From the NCBI RefSeq assembly GCF_013359725.1, contig NZ_JABFMW010000015.1:1-64000 (forward strand): a stretch of 64,000 nt of DNA. The letters run 5' to 3'. Within the stretch, counting starts at the first letter, position 1. Every line of letters begins with the position of its first letter. This DNA comes from Pseudarthrobacter sp. C4D7 (GTDB taxonomy: Bacteria; Actinomycetota; Actinomycetes; Actinomycetales; Micrococcaceae). Positions 1-6,790 of the stretch are shown one piece after another. The position numbers and the translations under genes are program-made. A model generated the notes under the pieces. It did no database searches. It saw only the letters and a list, made by a program, of their open reading frames with translations, and was not told the DNA's origin.

Positions 1-219
1 CCGGCCACCAAGAACGAACCACCCGGCTGGACCTCACCCACCGGCCGGCACTACCAAAGCGAACACCAGGACTGGGAACCACCCCAATGGCCGCGGCACG
101 TGGTGCCGGAGTTGGGATCGCTGGAAAGGGTAGTTGCCGGTTGTGCGGACCTGGTACGGATCGGCTACTCCCCGGGGGAGGCATGGCTGGACCGCATCCT
201 CCATCCGCCCTCTGCCTGA
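1..219 (+). CDS. HNH endonuclease, DUF222/13E12 family, C-terminal fragment
   Basis: Frame 1 is open from the window edge to a TGA at 217-219 and encodes 72 residues. The stretch GWTSPTGRHY followed by an acidic and tryptophan-rich segment (QDWEPPQWP) is the usual tail just after the HNH core of DUF222-type endonucleases, which occur in many copies in Arthrobacter and mycobacterial genomes. The HNH residues themselves lie upstream of the window. The rest of the tail ends in LDRILHPPSA. The function in these bacteria is not settled; a role in mobile or selfish DNA is usually suspected. Identification rests on the tail motif only, so a related HNH subtype is possible. Confidence 0.7.
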   Translation, partial: PATKNEPPGWTSPTGRHYQSEHQDWEPPQWPRHVVPELGSLERVVAGCADLVRIGYSPGEAWLDRILHPPSA

Positions 220-266
220 ACTGGCGGGCGGGCCGATACTCGGCGTCACGCTGTGCCACGAAAAGA

Positions 267-405
267 TGTGCCACGCCACGCCGCGCTTCACCACGTCCCG
301 CCACGCTGGCCACGCCACGTCGGGCTGTGCCACGCCCCGCCGCGCTGTGCCACGCCACGTCGGGCTGTGCCACGCCACGTCGGGCTGTGCCACGCCACGC
401 CGTGC
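267..405. repeat. 20-bp minisatellite, about 7 tandem copies
   Basis: The consensus unit is TGTGCCACGCCACGTCGGGC. Copies start at 267, 287 (diverged), 307 (19 bp), 326, 346, 366 and 386; the copies at 346 and 366 are identical. A further partial unit lies at 252-260. The array fills the gap between the HNH stop and the dehydrogenase start. Because 20 is not a multiple of three and codon phase is not kept, it is unlikely to be coding. The rest of 220-455 holds only the presumed promoter of the next gene (TAGATT at 440-445). Confidence 0.9.
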
Positions 406-455
406 TCTGTCGGACTTTCCCCGGTCATGGGCGTCCGGCTAGATTCATCAGCAAG

Positions 456-1496
456 ATGACAAATTCACAGACTCCGCTCCACGCAACCGCATACTGGACC
501 ACTGCCAAGGAGCGCGGCGAGCTCAGAACCGAGGACGTGCCGGCCCCGGGGCCCGGGGAAGCGCTGGTCCGTGCCCTCTACTCCGGCATCAGCAAGGGCA
601 CCGAGATGGTGGTGCACACCGGAGCCGTGCCGCCCCGGGTCGCAGAAGAAATGCGGGCGCCGCACCAGGAAGGCCAGTTCCCCGGACCGGTGAAATTCGG
701 CTACCTGTCCGTCGGAATTGTGGAGGAAGGGCCCCAGGAGTGGAAAGGCCGGCGCGTTTTCTGCCTGAACCCGCACCAAGACCTGTACGTGGTCCCCGTG
801 GAGTCCCTAACCCGGATTCCCGACGACGTCCCCTCCCAGCGCGCAGTCCTCACGGGGACAGTGGAAACAGCCGTCAACGGCCTGTGGGAGGCCGGGCCCA
901 GGCTGGGGGACAGGATCGCAGTAGTCGGCGCCGGGCTGGTGGGCGGCATGGTGGCCACCCTCCTGCGCACCTTCCCGCTGCAACGCCTGCAGCTGGTGGA
1001 CCTCGATCCCGGCAGGAAGCAGCTCGCCGACGCCTTGGGCGTGGAGTTCGCACACCCGGATGACGCGCTGGCCGATTGCGACATCGTCTTCCACTGCTCG
1101 GCATCCCAGGAAGGCCTGGAACGCAGCCTGCAGCTGGTCGGCGACGAAGGCGACGTCATTGAAATGTCCTGGTACGCCAACCGGGAAGTTACGGTCCCGC
1201 TGGGCGAGGACTTCCACGCGCGGCGCCTGTCCATCAGGGCCAGCCAGGTGGGTATGGTGGCCCGTGCCCGCCGCCACCGCCGCACCAATGCCGATCGGCT
1301 GGACCTTGCAGTATCGCTGCTCAAGGATCCTGTCTTCGACGCATTCCTGACCGGTTCGTCTCCGTTCGAGGACCTCCCGGGCGTCGTCCAAAGCCTGGCC
1401 GACGGCACCCTGGAAGCCCTGTGCCACGTCGTCGAATACCCGGCCCCAAGCCAGACAGCCGTCCCCGCCGTCCACAACCCGGAAAACCAGAGGTAA
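456..1496 (+). CDS. MDR-family dehydrogenase without zinc ligands, pterin-type cluster
   Basis: This is a 346-residue medium-chain dehydrogenase/reductase with a GroES-like N-terminal half and a Rossmann half (nucleotide loop GAGLVGG near residue 155, acidic end of beta-2 at VDLD). The catalytic Cys and the GHE motif of zinc alcohol dehydrogenases are absent: the first position reads SGISKGTE and the second FGYLSVG, so it probably does not bind catalytic zinc. It resembles the BchC-like branch of the family. Three bases separate its stop from the PTPS homologue downstream, so they form one operon with the GT4 gene. The substrate is unknown. The ATG at 456 is chosen because the frame upstream runs through the minisatellite; TAGATT at 440-445 is a suitable -10 element ten bases before it. 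Confidence 0.82.
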   Translation: MTNSQTPLHATAYWTTAKERGELRTEDVPAPGPGEALVRALYSGISKGTEMVVHTGAVPPRVAEEMRAPHQEGQFPGPVKFGYLSVGIVEEGPQEWKGRRVFCLNPHQDLYVVPVESLTRIPDDVPSQRAVLTGTVETAVNGLWEAGPRLGDRIAVVGAGLVGGMVATLLRTFPLQRLQLVDLDPGRKQLADALGVEFAHPDDALADCDIVFHCSASQEGLERSLQLVGDEGDVIEMSWYANREVTVPLGEDFHARRLSIRASQVGMVARARRHRRTNADRLDLAVSLLKDPVFDAFLTGSSPFEDLPGVVQSLADGTLEALCHVVEYPAPSQTAVPAVHNPENQR

Positions 1497-1499
1497 CCC

Positions 1500-1895
1500 A
1501 TGTTCAGCCTTACCGTCCGCCGCCACTTCATGATCGCCCACAGCCTGCCGCGCGAAGCCTTTGGCCCGGCGCAGGGACTCCACGGGGCAACCTTCGTAGC
1601 TGAGGTGGCCTTCCGTCGTCGCGCCCTGAACAATGACGCAATCGTCCTGGACATCGGCGCCGCCGGAACCATCATCGAGGACGTGCTCGACGGCCTGAAC
1701 TACAAGAACCTGGACGAGCACCCGGACTTTGAAGGCAAGCTCACCACCACGGAAGCGCTGGCCGAATACATCGCCACCCAGGTCGCGGCGCGGATCAAGG
1801 ACAGCGACGACGGCCGCGAACTCGCCGGCATCGACGTCACCTTGCGCGAGAACCCGGACGCGTGGGCCTCCTACTCCCTGGACCTCGCCGCCTGA
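1500..1895 (+). CDS. 6-pyruvoyl-tetrahydropterin synthase/QueD homologue, degenerate active site
   Basis: This 131-residue protein has the length and overall pattern of the PTPS/QueD (T-fold) family: FMIAH near residue 14, LHGATF at 27-32, a TTTEALAEYI helix and a C-terminal ENPDAWASY motif whose Glu normally binds the pterin ring. Known members use three His for zinc and a Cys/Asp/His set for catalysis. Here His14 and His28 remain, but the third zinc His (usual HGH) is Ala30, the Cys before LHG is missing (PAQG), and the usual LDH reads LDG at 63-65. It may therefore bind a pterin-like ligand without classical lyase activity, or do different chemistry. It sits 3 nt after the dehydrogenase and overlaps or abuts the glycosyltransferase. 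Confidence 0.82.
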   Translation: MFSLTVRRHFMIAHSLPREAFGPAQGLHGATFVAEVAFRRRALNNDAIVLDIGAAGTIIEDVLDGLNYKNLDEHPDFEGKLTTTEALAEYIATQVAARIKDSDDGRELAGIDVTLRENPDAWASYSLDLAA

Positions 1896-1897
1896 CC

Positions 1898-3007
1898 TTG
1901 CGCCCCATCCGGCTGCTGGTCCCCGGAAACATCCGGCACAACTCCGGCGGGAACGTCTACAACGCGCACCTGGTTGACGGGTTGCGGACACTGGGCGCCC
2001 AGATGGACGTCATCAGCGTTGAGGGTGGTTGGCCGCTCGCCGGCGCCAAGGAACGACGCCGGCTGGGTGCCCTCCTCGGCGCATGGGAACCGGACAGCGC
2101 CACCGGACCGGACAATGCCCAAGGACCAGACAGCGGTCCGGTAATCGTTGACGGACTGGTCGCCGTAGGCGCTCCGGACGAACTGGAATTCGCTGCCAAG
2201 GCCGGTAGGCAAACATGGGTCATGGTGCATATGCCCGTGCCGGAAAGTGCCGGGACAGCAGCCCTTGCAGGCGAGGCCAGGGCTCTCCGCGCGGCAACGG
2301 GCGTGATCTGCACCAGCTCGTGGGCAGCGTCCGTCCTCCTGCAAAGGGGGGTGGTGCGGACACACATAGCGCTGCCCGGAGTTGAACCAGCTGCCAAGGC
2401 CGCCGGGTCCACGCCTCCGCACCTGGCCGTAGTGGCCGCCCTGCTGCCCAACAAGGACCAGTTGTTGGCCGTGGACGCACTTGCCCGCATCCAGGACCTG
2501 CCGTGGACCGCCTCGTTGGTGGGCTCAGACCAGGCAGACCCCGGTTACGCGCGGGCAATCCAGGATGCCGTCCTTGCCCACGGGCTGCAGGAGCGGGTCA
2601 AGCTCACCGGGGAATTGGCCGGCGAAGCGCTCGGAGCTGAATGGGACCGGACTGACCTGAGCCTGTTGCTGTCCCGTGCGGAGGCATTCGGCATGGTGGT
2701 CACCGAGTCCCTGGCCCGCGGCATTCCCGTGATTGTCCGGAAGGGCACAGGGACTGAAGAGGCGCTGGGGCTTGCGGGGCTGACAGCGGCCGACGGCGGT
2801 CCACGCCTTCCCGGGGCAGCGCTGCCGCTTCCGGAAGGAGGGCAGGAAGGCCCCGCCAGGCTGGGGCAGGCACTGCGCCGATGGCTCGAGGACCCGGAGG
2901 TCAGGTACGGTTGGCGTGCAGCAGCGCTGGAGGCACGGCTGTGCCTTCCGGACTGGGGCACCACCGCCCGGGGAGTGCTGGCCCTGCTGGCCGAACGGGG
3001 CCGGTAG
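1898..3007 (+). CDS. glycosyltransferase family 4
   Basis: This is a GT-B fold retaining glycosyltransferase of about 369 residues. The N-terminal loop PGNIRHNSGGNVYN is the acceptor-side glycine loop, and the C-terminal half carries the EX7E motif in EAFGMVVTE, followed by GIPVI, as in GT4 enzymes that use nucleotide sugars. There are no membrane segments. No ATG lies near the start: TTG at 1898 (MRPIRLLVPG), 2 nt after the PTPS stop, is preferred; CTG at 1892 or GTG at 1862 would overlap the previous gene. Translation is probably coupled. Its placement with a PTPS-like and a dehydrogenase-like protein suggests glycosylation of a small metabolite rather than a wall polymer, but the substrate is not known. 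Confidence 0.82.
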   Translation: MRPIRLLVPGNIRHNSGGNVYNAHLVDGLRTLGAQMDVISVEGGWPLAGAKERRRLGALLGAWEPDSATGPDNAQGPDSGPVIVDGLVAVGAPDELEFAAKAGRQTWVMVHMPVPESAGTAALAGEARALRAATGVICTSSWAASVLLQRGVVRTHIALPGVEPAAKAAGSTPPHLAVVAALLPNKDQLLAVDALARIQDLPWTASLVGSDQADPGYARAIQDAVLAHGLQERVKLTGELAGEALGAEWDRTDLSLLLSRAEAFGMVVTESLARGIPVIVRKGTGTEEALGLAGLTAADGGPRLPGAALPLPEGGQEGPARLGQALRRWLEDPEVRYGWRAAALEARLCLPDWGTTARGVLALLAERGR

Positions 3008-3046
3008 CCGGGCCACAGCGCACGTGGGCCGGTCTAGGACCGCGGA

Positions 3047-3562
3047 CTAGGGTTGCGGGCTGCTGCTGCGGTGCCCTGCAAAAAACGTGCGCAGCAACAC
3101 GGCGCATTCCTCCTCGCGGACTCCCGGATACACCTCAACCCAGTGGTTGAGCCGGCGCTCACGGAGGATGTCGAACACGGAACCGGCAGCGCCTGCTTTC
3201 TCGTCCCAGGCGCCGAAGACAACCCGCGGGATCCGGGCCAGGACAATCGCCCCGGCACACATCGCACAGGGTTCCAGCGTGACCACCAGCGTGCAATCGG
3301 CTAACCGCCAGCCGTCGCTGCGGCCGCCGTCGAGCCGTGCCCGTTCCTGCAGCCGCTGCGCCGCCTCCCGGATGGCCACCACCTCGGCATGGGCCGTGGG
3401 ATCGCCCAGTTCCTCCCGCTGGTTCCGGCCGGAACCCAGCACCCCGCCGTCGGGCCCTATCACCACGGCGCCGATGGGAACGTCCTCTGTGGCCAGCGCC
3501 TTACGCGCCTCGGCCAGGGCAAGGCCCATCCAGGCGTCATGTTTCTTTTCGGGCAACGGCAT
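3047..3562 (-). CDS. tadA: tRNA adenosine(34) deaminase TadA
   Basis: The 171-residue protein has the zinc cytidine/adenosine deaminase signature: His58-Ala-Glu60 (TAHAEVV) and Cys99/Cys102 (PCAMC). TadA converts A34 to inosine in tRNA-Arg(ACG) so that CGU, CGC and CGA can be read; a tRNA-Arg(ACG) gene lies in this same window at 25517-25593. It converges with the GT4 gene and diverges from the PAP2 gene. The ATG at 3562 is preceded by TATCAT and exactly six bases, so the mRNA is probably leaderless. The length fits actinobacterial TadA, which is slightly longer than the E. coli enzyme. Confidence 0.93.
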   Translation of the reverse strand: MPLPEKKHDAWMGLALAEARKALATEDVPIGAVVIGPDGGVLGSGRNQREELGDPTAHAEVVAIREAAQRLQERARLDGGRSDGWRLADCTLVVTLEPCAMCAGAIVLARIPRVVFGAWDEKAGAAGSVFDILRERRLNHWVEVYPGVREEECAVLLRTFFAGHRSSSPQP

Positions 3563-3568
3563 GGCTCA

Positions 3569-3574
3569 ATGATA
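3569..3574 (-). promoter_or_regulatory. -10 element TATCAT for leaderless tadA
   Basis: On the minus strand TATCAT is followed by TGAGCC and then the tadA ATG. This is the TANNNT-N6-ATG arrangement of leaderless actinobacterial transcripts. The same short intergenic region must also hold the divergent promoter of the PAP2 gene (TAGTTT at 3573-3578 on the plus strand overlaps this element). Confidence 0.65.
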
Positions 3575-3617
3575 GTTTCGGGGATACTCAGGTTACTTAC
3601 GGATGCCGGGAGGCAGC

Positions 3618-4442
3618 ATGGACACCCTGCGGGATCGCCTAGGTCTCTGGTTCAAACCTTATGCGGCGCTGATCCTTACCATCCTCGTGGGCGGGGCCAT
3701 CATCGTGTCCCTGGCCCTGCTGGGAGCTGAGGTGTACGACGACGTGGTGGATTCAGCCGGGCTGGCCAACCTGGACAAGCCGGCCCTGGCGTTTGCCGAA
3801 AGCCTGCGCAGCCCCGGCCTGGACGCGTTCGTTACCGGCTTTACCAACATCGGCGGCGGCATCGGCATGCCCATCCTGGCCAGTATCCTCACTGCCTGGT
3901 TGACGTTCCTCAGCCGGAACTGGCGGCCGCTGGCCCTGATCGGCGGTGCTGCGGGCGTCTCCATCCTGGCCACCACCTTCGGCAAGAAGCTGGTGGGCCG
4001 CACCCGGCCGGACCACGCGGACGCGGTACCCCCCTATGAGGATTCGCCGTCCTTTCCCAGCGGCCACACACTGAACACCACGGTGGTGATCAGCCTGGTG
4101 ATCTACCTCATCTGCCTCCAGTTCCAGGCCACGCTGGTTCGCGTCACGGCCATCACGGCCGGCACGCTCTTCATCATCGCCATGGGCCTCAGCCGCGTCT
4201 TCCTTGGCCACCACTGGTTGACGGACGTCATGGCCGGCTGGTTGCTGGGCCTCACCTGGGTTGGCGTGGTGATCCTGGCGCACAGGCTCTTCCACCTGGT
4301 CCGCAAGCGGGAGCACGCCGGAGCCCCGCCGTCATTCGACCGTCCGATCATCCGCGACGTGGTTGGCGAGGAAGTTCGCCAGCACGGCGACGGGGGCAAG
4401 GCACCTGCCCGCGGCAGCCACACCAAGGACACCGCCGGATGA
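3618..4442 (+). CDS. PAP2-family membrane phosphatase
   Basis: This 274-residue multi-pass membrane protein carries the three acid-phosphatase motifs: KKLVGRTRP, PSFPSGHT and SRVFLGHHWLTDV, with the catalytic His in the last. A first transmembrane segment lies near residues 15-40, and four or five more follow. PAP2 enzymes dephosphorylate undecaprenyl diphosphate, phosphatidic acid or related lipids at the outer membrane face; which lipid is used here cannot be told. The ATG at 3618 is preferred over 3603 because GGGAGG lies seven bases before it. The C-terminal 45 residues are charged and cytosolic. The stop overlaps the -10 region of upp. Confidence 0.87.
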   Translation: MDTLRDRLGLWFKPYAALILTILVGGAIIVSLALLGAEVYDDVVDSAGLANLDKPALAFAESLRSPGLDAFVTGFTNIGGGIGMPILASILTAWLTFLSRNWRPLALIGGAAGVSILATTFGKKLVGRTRPDHADAVPPYEDSPSFPSGHTLNTTVVISLVIYLICLQFQATLVRVTAITAGTLFIIAMGLSRVFLGHHWLTDVMAGWLLGLTWVGVVILAHRLFHLVRKREHAGAPPSFDRPIIRDVVGEEVRQHGDGGKAPARGSHTKDTAG

Positions 4443-4448
4443 TAGTTT
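4443..4448 (+). promoter_or_regulatory. -10 element TAGTTT for leaderless upp
   Basis: TAGTTT starts at the last base beyond the PAP2 stop and is followed by six bases and the upp ATG at 4455. No Shine-Dalgarno sequence fits at proper spacing; the G run touches the ATG. The first 13 bases around it (GATGATAGTTT...) resemble the tadA/PAP2 divergent promoter at 3569-3578. Confidence 0.65.
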
Positions 4449-4454
4449 TGGGGG

Positions 4455-5090
4455 ATGCGTACTCTCGTTGTTGACCACCCCCTGGTCGCCCACAAGCTCA
4501 CCGTCCTCCGGGACAAGAACACTCCGTCGCCGGTCTTCCGCCAGCTGACGGAAGAGCTGGTGACCCTGCTGGCCTACGAAGCCACGCGGGAGGTCCGCAC
4601 CGAGCCCGTCACCATCGAGACGCCGGTCAGCACCACCATCGGCACGGCGTTCACCAAGCCCACCCCGCTGGTGGTCCCCATCCTGCGCGCTGGCCTGGGC
4701 ATGCTGGAGGGCATGACCAAGCTGGTTCCCACGGCCGAGGTGGGCTTCCTGGGCATGGCCCGGGACGAGGAGACGCTTGACATCATCACCTACGCCGAGC
4801 GCCTTCCGGAGGACCTGACCGGCCGGCAGGTGTTCGTCCTGGATCCGATGCTGGCCACCGGCGGCACGCTCCGCGAGGCCATCAAGTTCCTGTTCAAGCG
4901 GGGAGCCTCGGATGTCACGTGCATCTGCCTGCTGGCGGCCCCGGAGGGCCTGGCGAAGCTGGAGGAAGAGCTGGGCGACGCAAACGTGCACATCGTCCTC
5001 GCCTCCATCGATGAGAGGCTCAACGAGAAGTCGTACATTGTTCCCGGCCTGGGCGACGCCGGCGACCGCCTCTACGGCATTGCAGGGTAG
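4455..5090 (+). CDS. upp: uracil phosphoribosyltransferase
   Basis: The 211-residue protein matches UPRT in length and motifs throughout: the PRPP loop [10 protein letters not shown] near residue 130, the flexible [13 protein letters not shown] segment near 75, and the uracil-binding PGLGDAGDR close to the C-terminus. It makes UMP from uracil and PRPP for pyrimidine salvage. The ATG is placed directly after a TAGTTT-N6 promoter, which suggests leaderless translation. It stands alone between PAP2 and the VOC gene; salvage of bases released by the secreted nuclease/nucleotidase further along is a natural link but not proven here. Confidence 0.96.
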   Translation: MRTLVVDHPLVAHKLTVLRDKNTPSPVFRQLTEELVTLLAYEATREVRTEPVTIETPVSTTIGTAFTKPTPLVVPILRAGLGMLEGMTKLVPTAEVGFLGMARDEETLDIITYAERLPEDLTGRQVFVLDPMLATGGTLREAIKFLFKRGASDVTCICLLAAPEGLAKLEEELGDANVHIVLASIDERLNEKSYIVPGLGDAGDRLYGIAG

Positions 5091-5122
5091 TTTTCACCCT
5101 TTTTGAATGCCGTCTCCGCCGC

Positions 5123-5128
5123 TAGCCT
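5123..5128 (+). promoter_or_regulatory. -10 element TAGCCT for leaderless VOC gene
   Basis: TAGCCT is followed by GTGCGG and the ATG at 5135. This supports 5135 rather than the in-frame GTG at 5129 as the start codon, since the GTG would lie upstream of the predicted transcription start. Confidence 0.6.
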
Positions 5129-5134
5129 GTGCGG

Positions 5135-5554
5135 ATGAACTGGAAACTCGAACTTGTCTACGTCCCCGTGTCCGACGTCGACCGCGCCAAGGATTTCTAC
5201 GTCAACAAGGTGGGTTTCAACGCCGACTATGACGAGCGGCCCTCGGACGACATCCGCTTCGTCCAGCTGACCCCGCCCGGCTCGGCCTGTTCAATCTGCA
5301 TGGGCGACGGGCTCCTGGATGCCCCTGCCGGCACCGGAACCACGCTCCAGCTGGTGGTGGACGACATCCAAAAAGCGCACGACCACCTCAAGGGCAGCGG
5401 TGTGGACGTCAGCGACATCGAAGTGCTGCCGTGGGGCCACTTTGTGTATTTCGCCGACCCGGACGGCAACAAATGGGCCGTCCAGTACATCCCGTGGCGG
5501 AGCGCCGCCCAGGACGCAGCCGACAGCGGCACAGCAGGGGGCGCAGCAGGTTAA
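5135..5554 (+). CDS. VOC-family (glyoxalase/extradiol dioxygenase-fold) protein
   Basis: The 139-residue protein shows the paired beta-alpha-beta-beta-beta units of the vicinal oxygen chelate fold: LELVYVPVSDVDRAKDFY at the N-terminus and a second module starting at LQLVVDDIQKAHDHL, ending in GHFVYFADPDGNKWAVQYIP. The usual metal-ligand Glu near the end of the last strand is replaced by Gln-Tyr (AVQYI), so a metal-dependent activity is uncertain. Such proteins range from glyoxalases to antibiotic-binding proteins; no substrate can be assigned. The C-terminus is a short Ala/Gly tail. A strong hairpin follows the stop. Confidence 0.85.
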   Translation: MNWKLELVYVPVSDVDRAKDFYVNKVGFNADYDERPSDDIRFVQLTPPGSACSICMGDGLLDAPAGTGTTLQLVVDDIQKAHDHLKGSGVDVSDIEVLPWGHFVYFADPDGNKWAVQYIPWRSAAQDAADSGTAGGAAG

Positions 5555-5556
5555 CG

Positions 5557-5596
5557 CACCAGCGGCCCGCACCCAGGTGGATGCGGGCCGCTGGTG
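5557..5596 (+). terminator. intrinsic terminator-like hairpin after the VOC gene
   Basis: A perfect 15-bp stem (CACCAGCGGCCCGCA against its complement at 5582-5596) with a 10-base loop begins three bases after the VOC stop. There is no T tract, which is common for actinobacterial terminators. Confidence 0.7.
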
Positions 5597-5721
5597 GCGG
5601 AGAAATTCCTTGCGCCCGGCCCCGGTGAACGACGGCGGGGAGTCCGGGTGCGGCGTCGGCAGCGGTTAATGCCGGGGAGCCTCAGCGGATCCTCCGGCGC
5701 GCTGCCACAGGCAAGCCGGGC

Positions 5722-6426
5722 CTAGTACCAGTTGTGGGCCAGGTGGAAATTCAGCGCACCGCACGGGGAAGCGTAGCTGAGCTTGATGTAGTTAAGGCCC
5801 CAGTTGATCTGCGTGCGGTAGTTCGTGAGGTAGTCGGCGCCGGCGCTGGCCATCTTCTCGGCCGGGAGCGACTGGACAATGCCGTACGCCCCGCTGCTCG
5901 GATTGGTGGCCGTGGTGGTCCAGTCCGATTCCTTGGTCCACAGCGTCTGCAGGCACTGCATCTGGTCCGGGCCCCATCCGTAGGTGGCCAGCTGGCTGGC
6001 GGCGTAGGCCTGGGCACCGGCGGGGTCGTTGACCGCGACGGCGGGTGCCGGCTCAGGTGCGGGTGCAGGCTCCGGTGCAGGTGCCGGCGCGGCCGGTGCC
6101 GGGGCGGCGGGGGCTGCCGCGGGAGCCGGCTCTGCGGCCTGGGGTGCCACGGTGATGGCGGCGGGAGCGGGGCTCTCCGCCGGGTTGGAGCGGATCTCGC
6201 TCTTCTCGATGCTCATCTGGGCATCGGAGGCTGCCGGAGTGGACTGGGTGGACGATACCGGGGCCATGCTGCTGGTGGCCTGGCCGGCGGCGCCTACTCC
6301 CACCAGAACCGCGCAGGATGCTGCGAGGATCCCGGCGCGGCGGCCGAGGGTGGTCTTCTTTGCCTGCTGCGTGCCTTTGTGTTTAGCCTTGGCATGCAGA
6401 CGTGCTTCTGCCGTGTTTTTGAACAT
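5722..6426 (-). CDS. secreted lytic-transglycosylase-like protein
   Basis: The 234-residue protein has a basic N-terminus, a hydrophobic signal segment near residues 31-50 (RRAGILAASCAVLVGVGAAG), a long Ala/Pro/Glu linker at about 95-140, and a C-terminal domain of about 85 residues. That domain (YGWGPDQMQCLQTLWTKESDW, then SGAYGIVQSLPAEKM and NWGLNYI) resembles the compact SLT/Rpf-like wall hydrolases of Actinobacteria; the catalytic Glu is most likely the E of TKESDW. It would cleave or remodel peptidoglycan outside the membrane, perhaps at resuscitation or division. A c-di-AMP riboswitch-like leader precedes it, and GAGAGG just before the ATG is its ribosome site. Confidence 0.85.
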   Translation of the reverse strand: MFKNTAEARLHAKAKHKGTQQAKKTTLGRRAGILAASCAVLVGVGAAGQATSSMAPVSSTQSTPAASDAQMSIEKSEIRSNPAESPAPAAITVAPQAAEPAPAAAPAAPAPAAPAPAPEPAPAPEPAPAVAVNDPAGAQAYAASQLATYGWGPDQMQCLQTLWTKESDWTTTATNPSSGAYGIVQSLPAEKMASAGADYLTNYRTQINWGLNYIKLSYASPCGALNFHLAHNWY

Positions 6427-6437
6427 GATTGATCGCC

Positions 6438-6575
6438 TCTCACACCTGCGGAGTTAGCTGTCGGGTTCGGATGAGGGCATCCGGCCGCACGGAACAATCA
6501 CGTGCTGGCTTAACCCCAAGGGCATTCATTGCCCGGGACGGTGGGTCCCCCGCCTCTGCCGTGTCTCAATCGGAA
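6438..6575 (-). promoter_or_regulatory. ydaO/yuaA-type cyclic di-AMP riboswitch
   Basis: On the minus strand the leader contains GGCAGAGGCGGGGGACCC, then TTGGGGTTAA, and at the 3' end CCGAACCCGACAGCTAAC and CTCCGCAGGTGTGAGAG. These are the conserved pieces, in the right order, of the actinobacterial ydaO class, which often precedes transglycosylase, Rpf and NlpC/P60 genes. The 3' edge runs into the GAGAGG ribosome site of the downstream gene, so control of translation initiation or of early termination is possible. The 5' border is approximate. Confidence 0.82.
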
Positions 6576-6654
6576 ATCCGGGAAGCGGCAGAGCTTGGCG
6601 TCAACCCGGGATATGCGGCCCGAACGGGGACCGCACCCAATCGACGGTACAGGA

Positions 6655-6660
6655 AGATTA
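6655..6660 (-). promoter_or_regulatory. candidate -10 (TAATCT) of the riboswitch transcript
   Basis: On the minus strand TTACCC, 16 bases and TAATCT form a plausible promoter that would give a leader of roughly 220 bases containing the whole aptamer. Confidence 0.45.
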
Positions 6661-6734
6661 AGGCAAAGTCACATTTGGGTAACGGAAGTCACGGTCGGCC
6701 GCGCGTCGGGTTGCCCGGACGGGCCGGGGCGTTC

Positions 6735-6766
6735 GCAAGGGCGGCCGCCCCGGCAGCCGCCCTTGC
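6735..6766 (-). terminator. hairpin after the GT39 operon
   Basis: An 11-bp perfect stem (GCAAGGGCGGC with its complement at 6756-6766) and a 10-base loop lie 25 bases beyond the stop of the last glycosyltransferase gene on the minus strand. Confidence 0.65.
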
Positions 6767-6790
6767 AGCCGGCGCTGGCGGGGTCCGCTG

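Noticed and set aside
87..455. Long plus and minus frames through the minisatellite, including a His/Trp-repeat peptide on the minus strand
   Set aside because: The repeat unit is 20 bp, so any frame changes phase each unit. The encoded peptides are repeat shadows and have no ribosome or leaderless signal.
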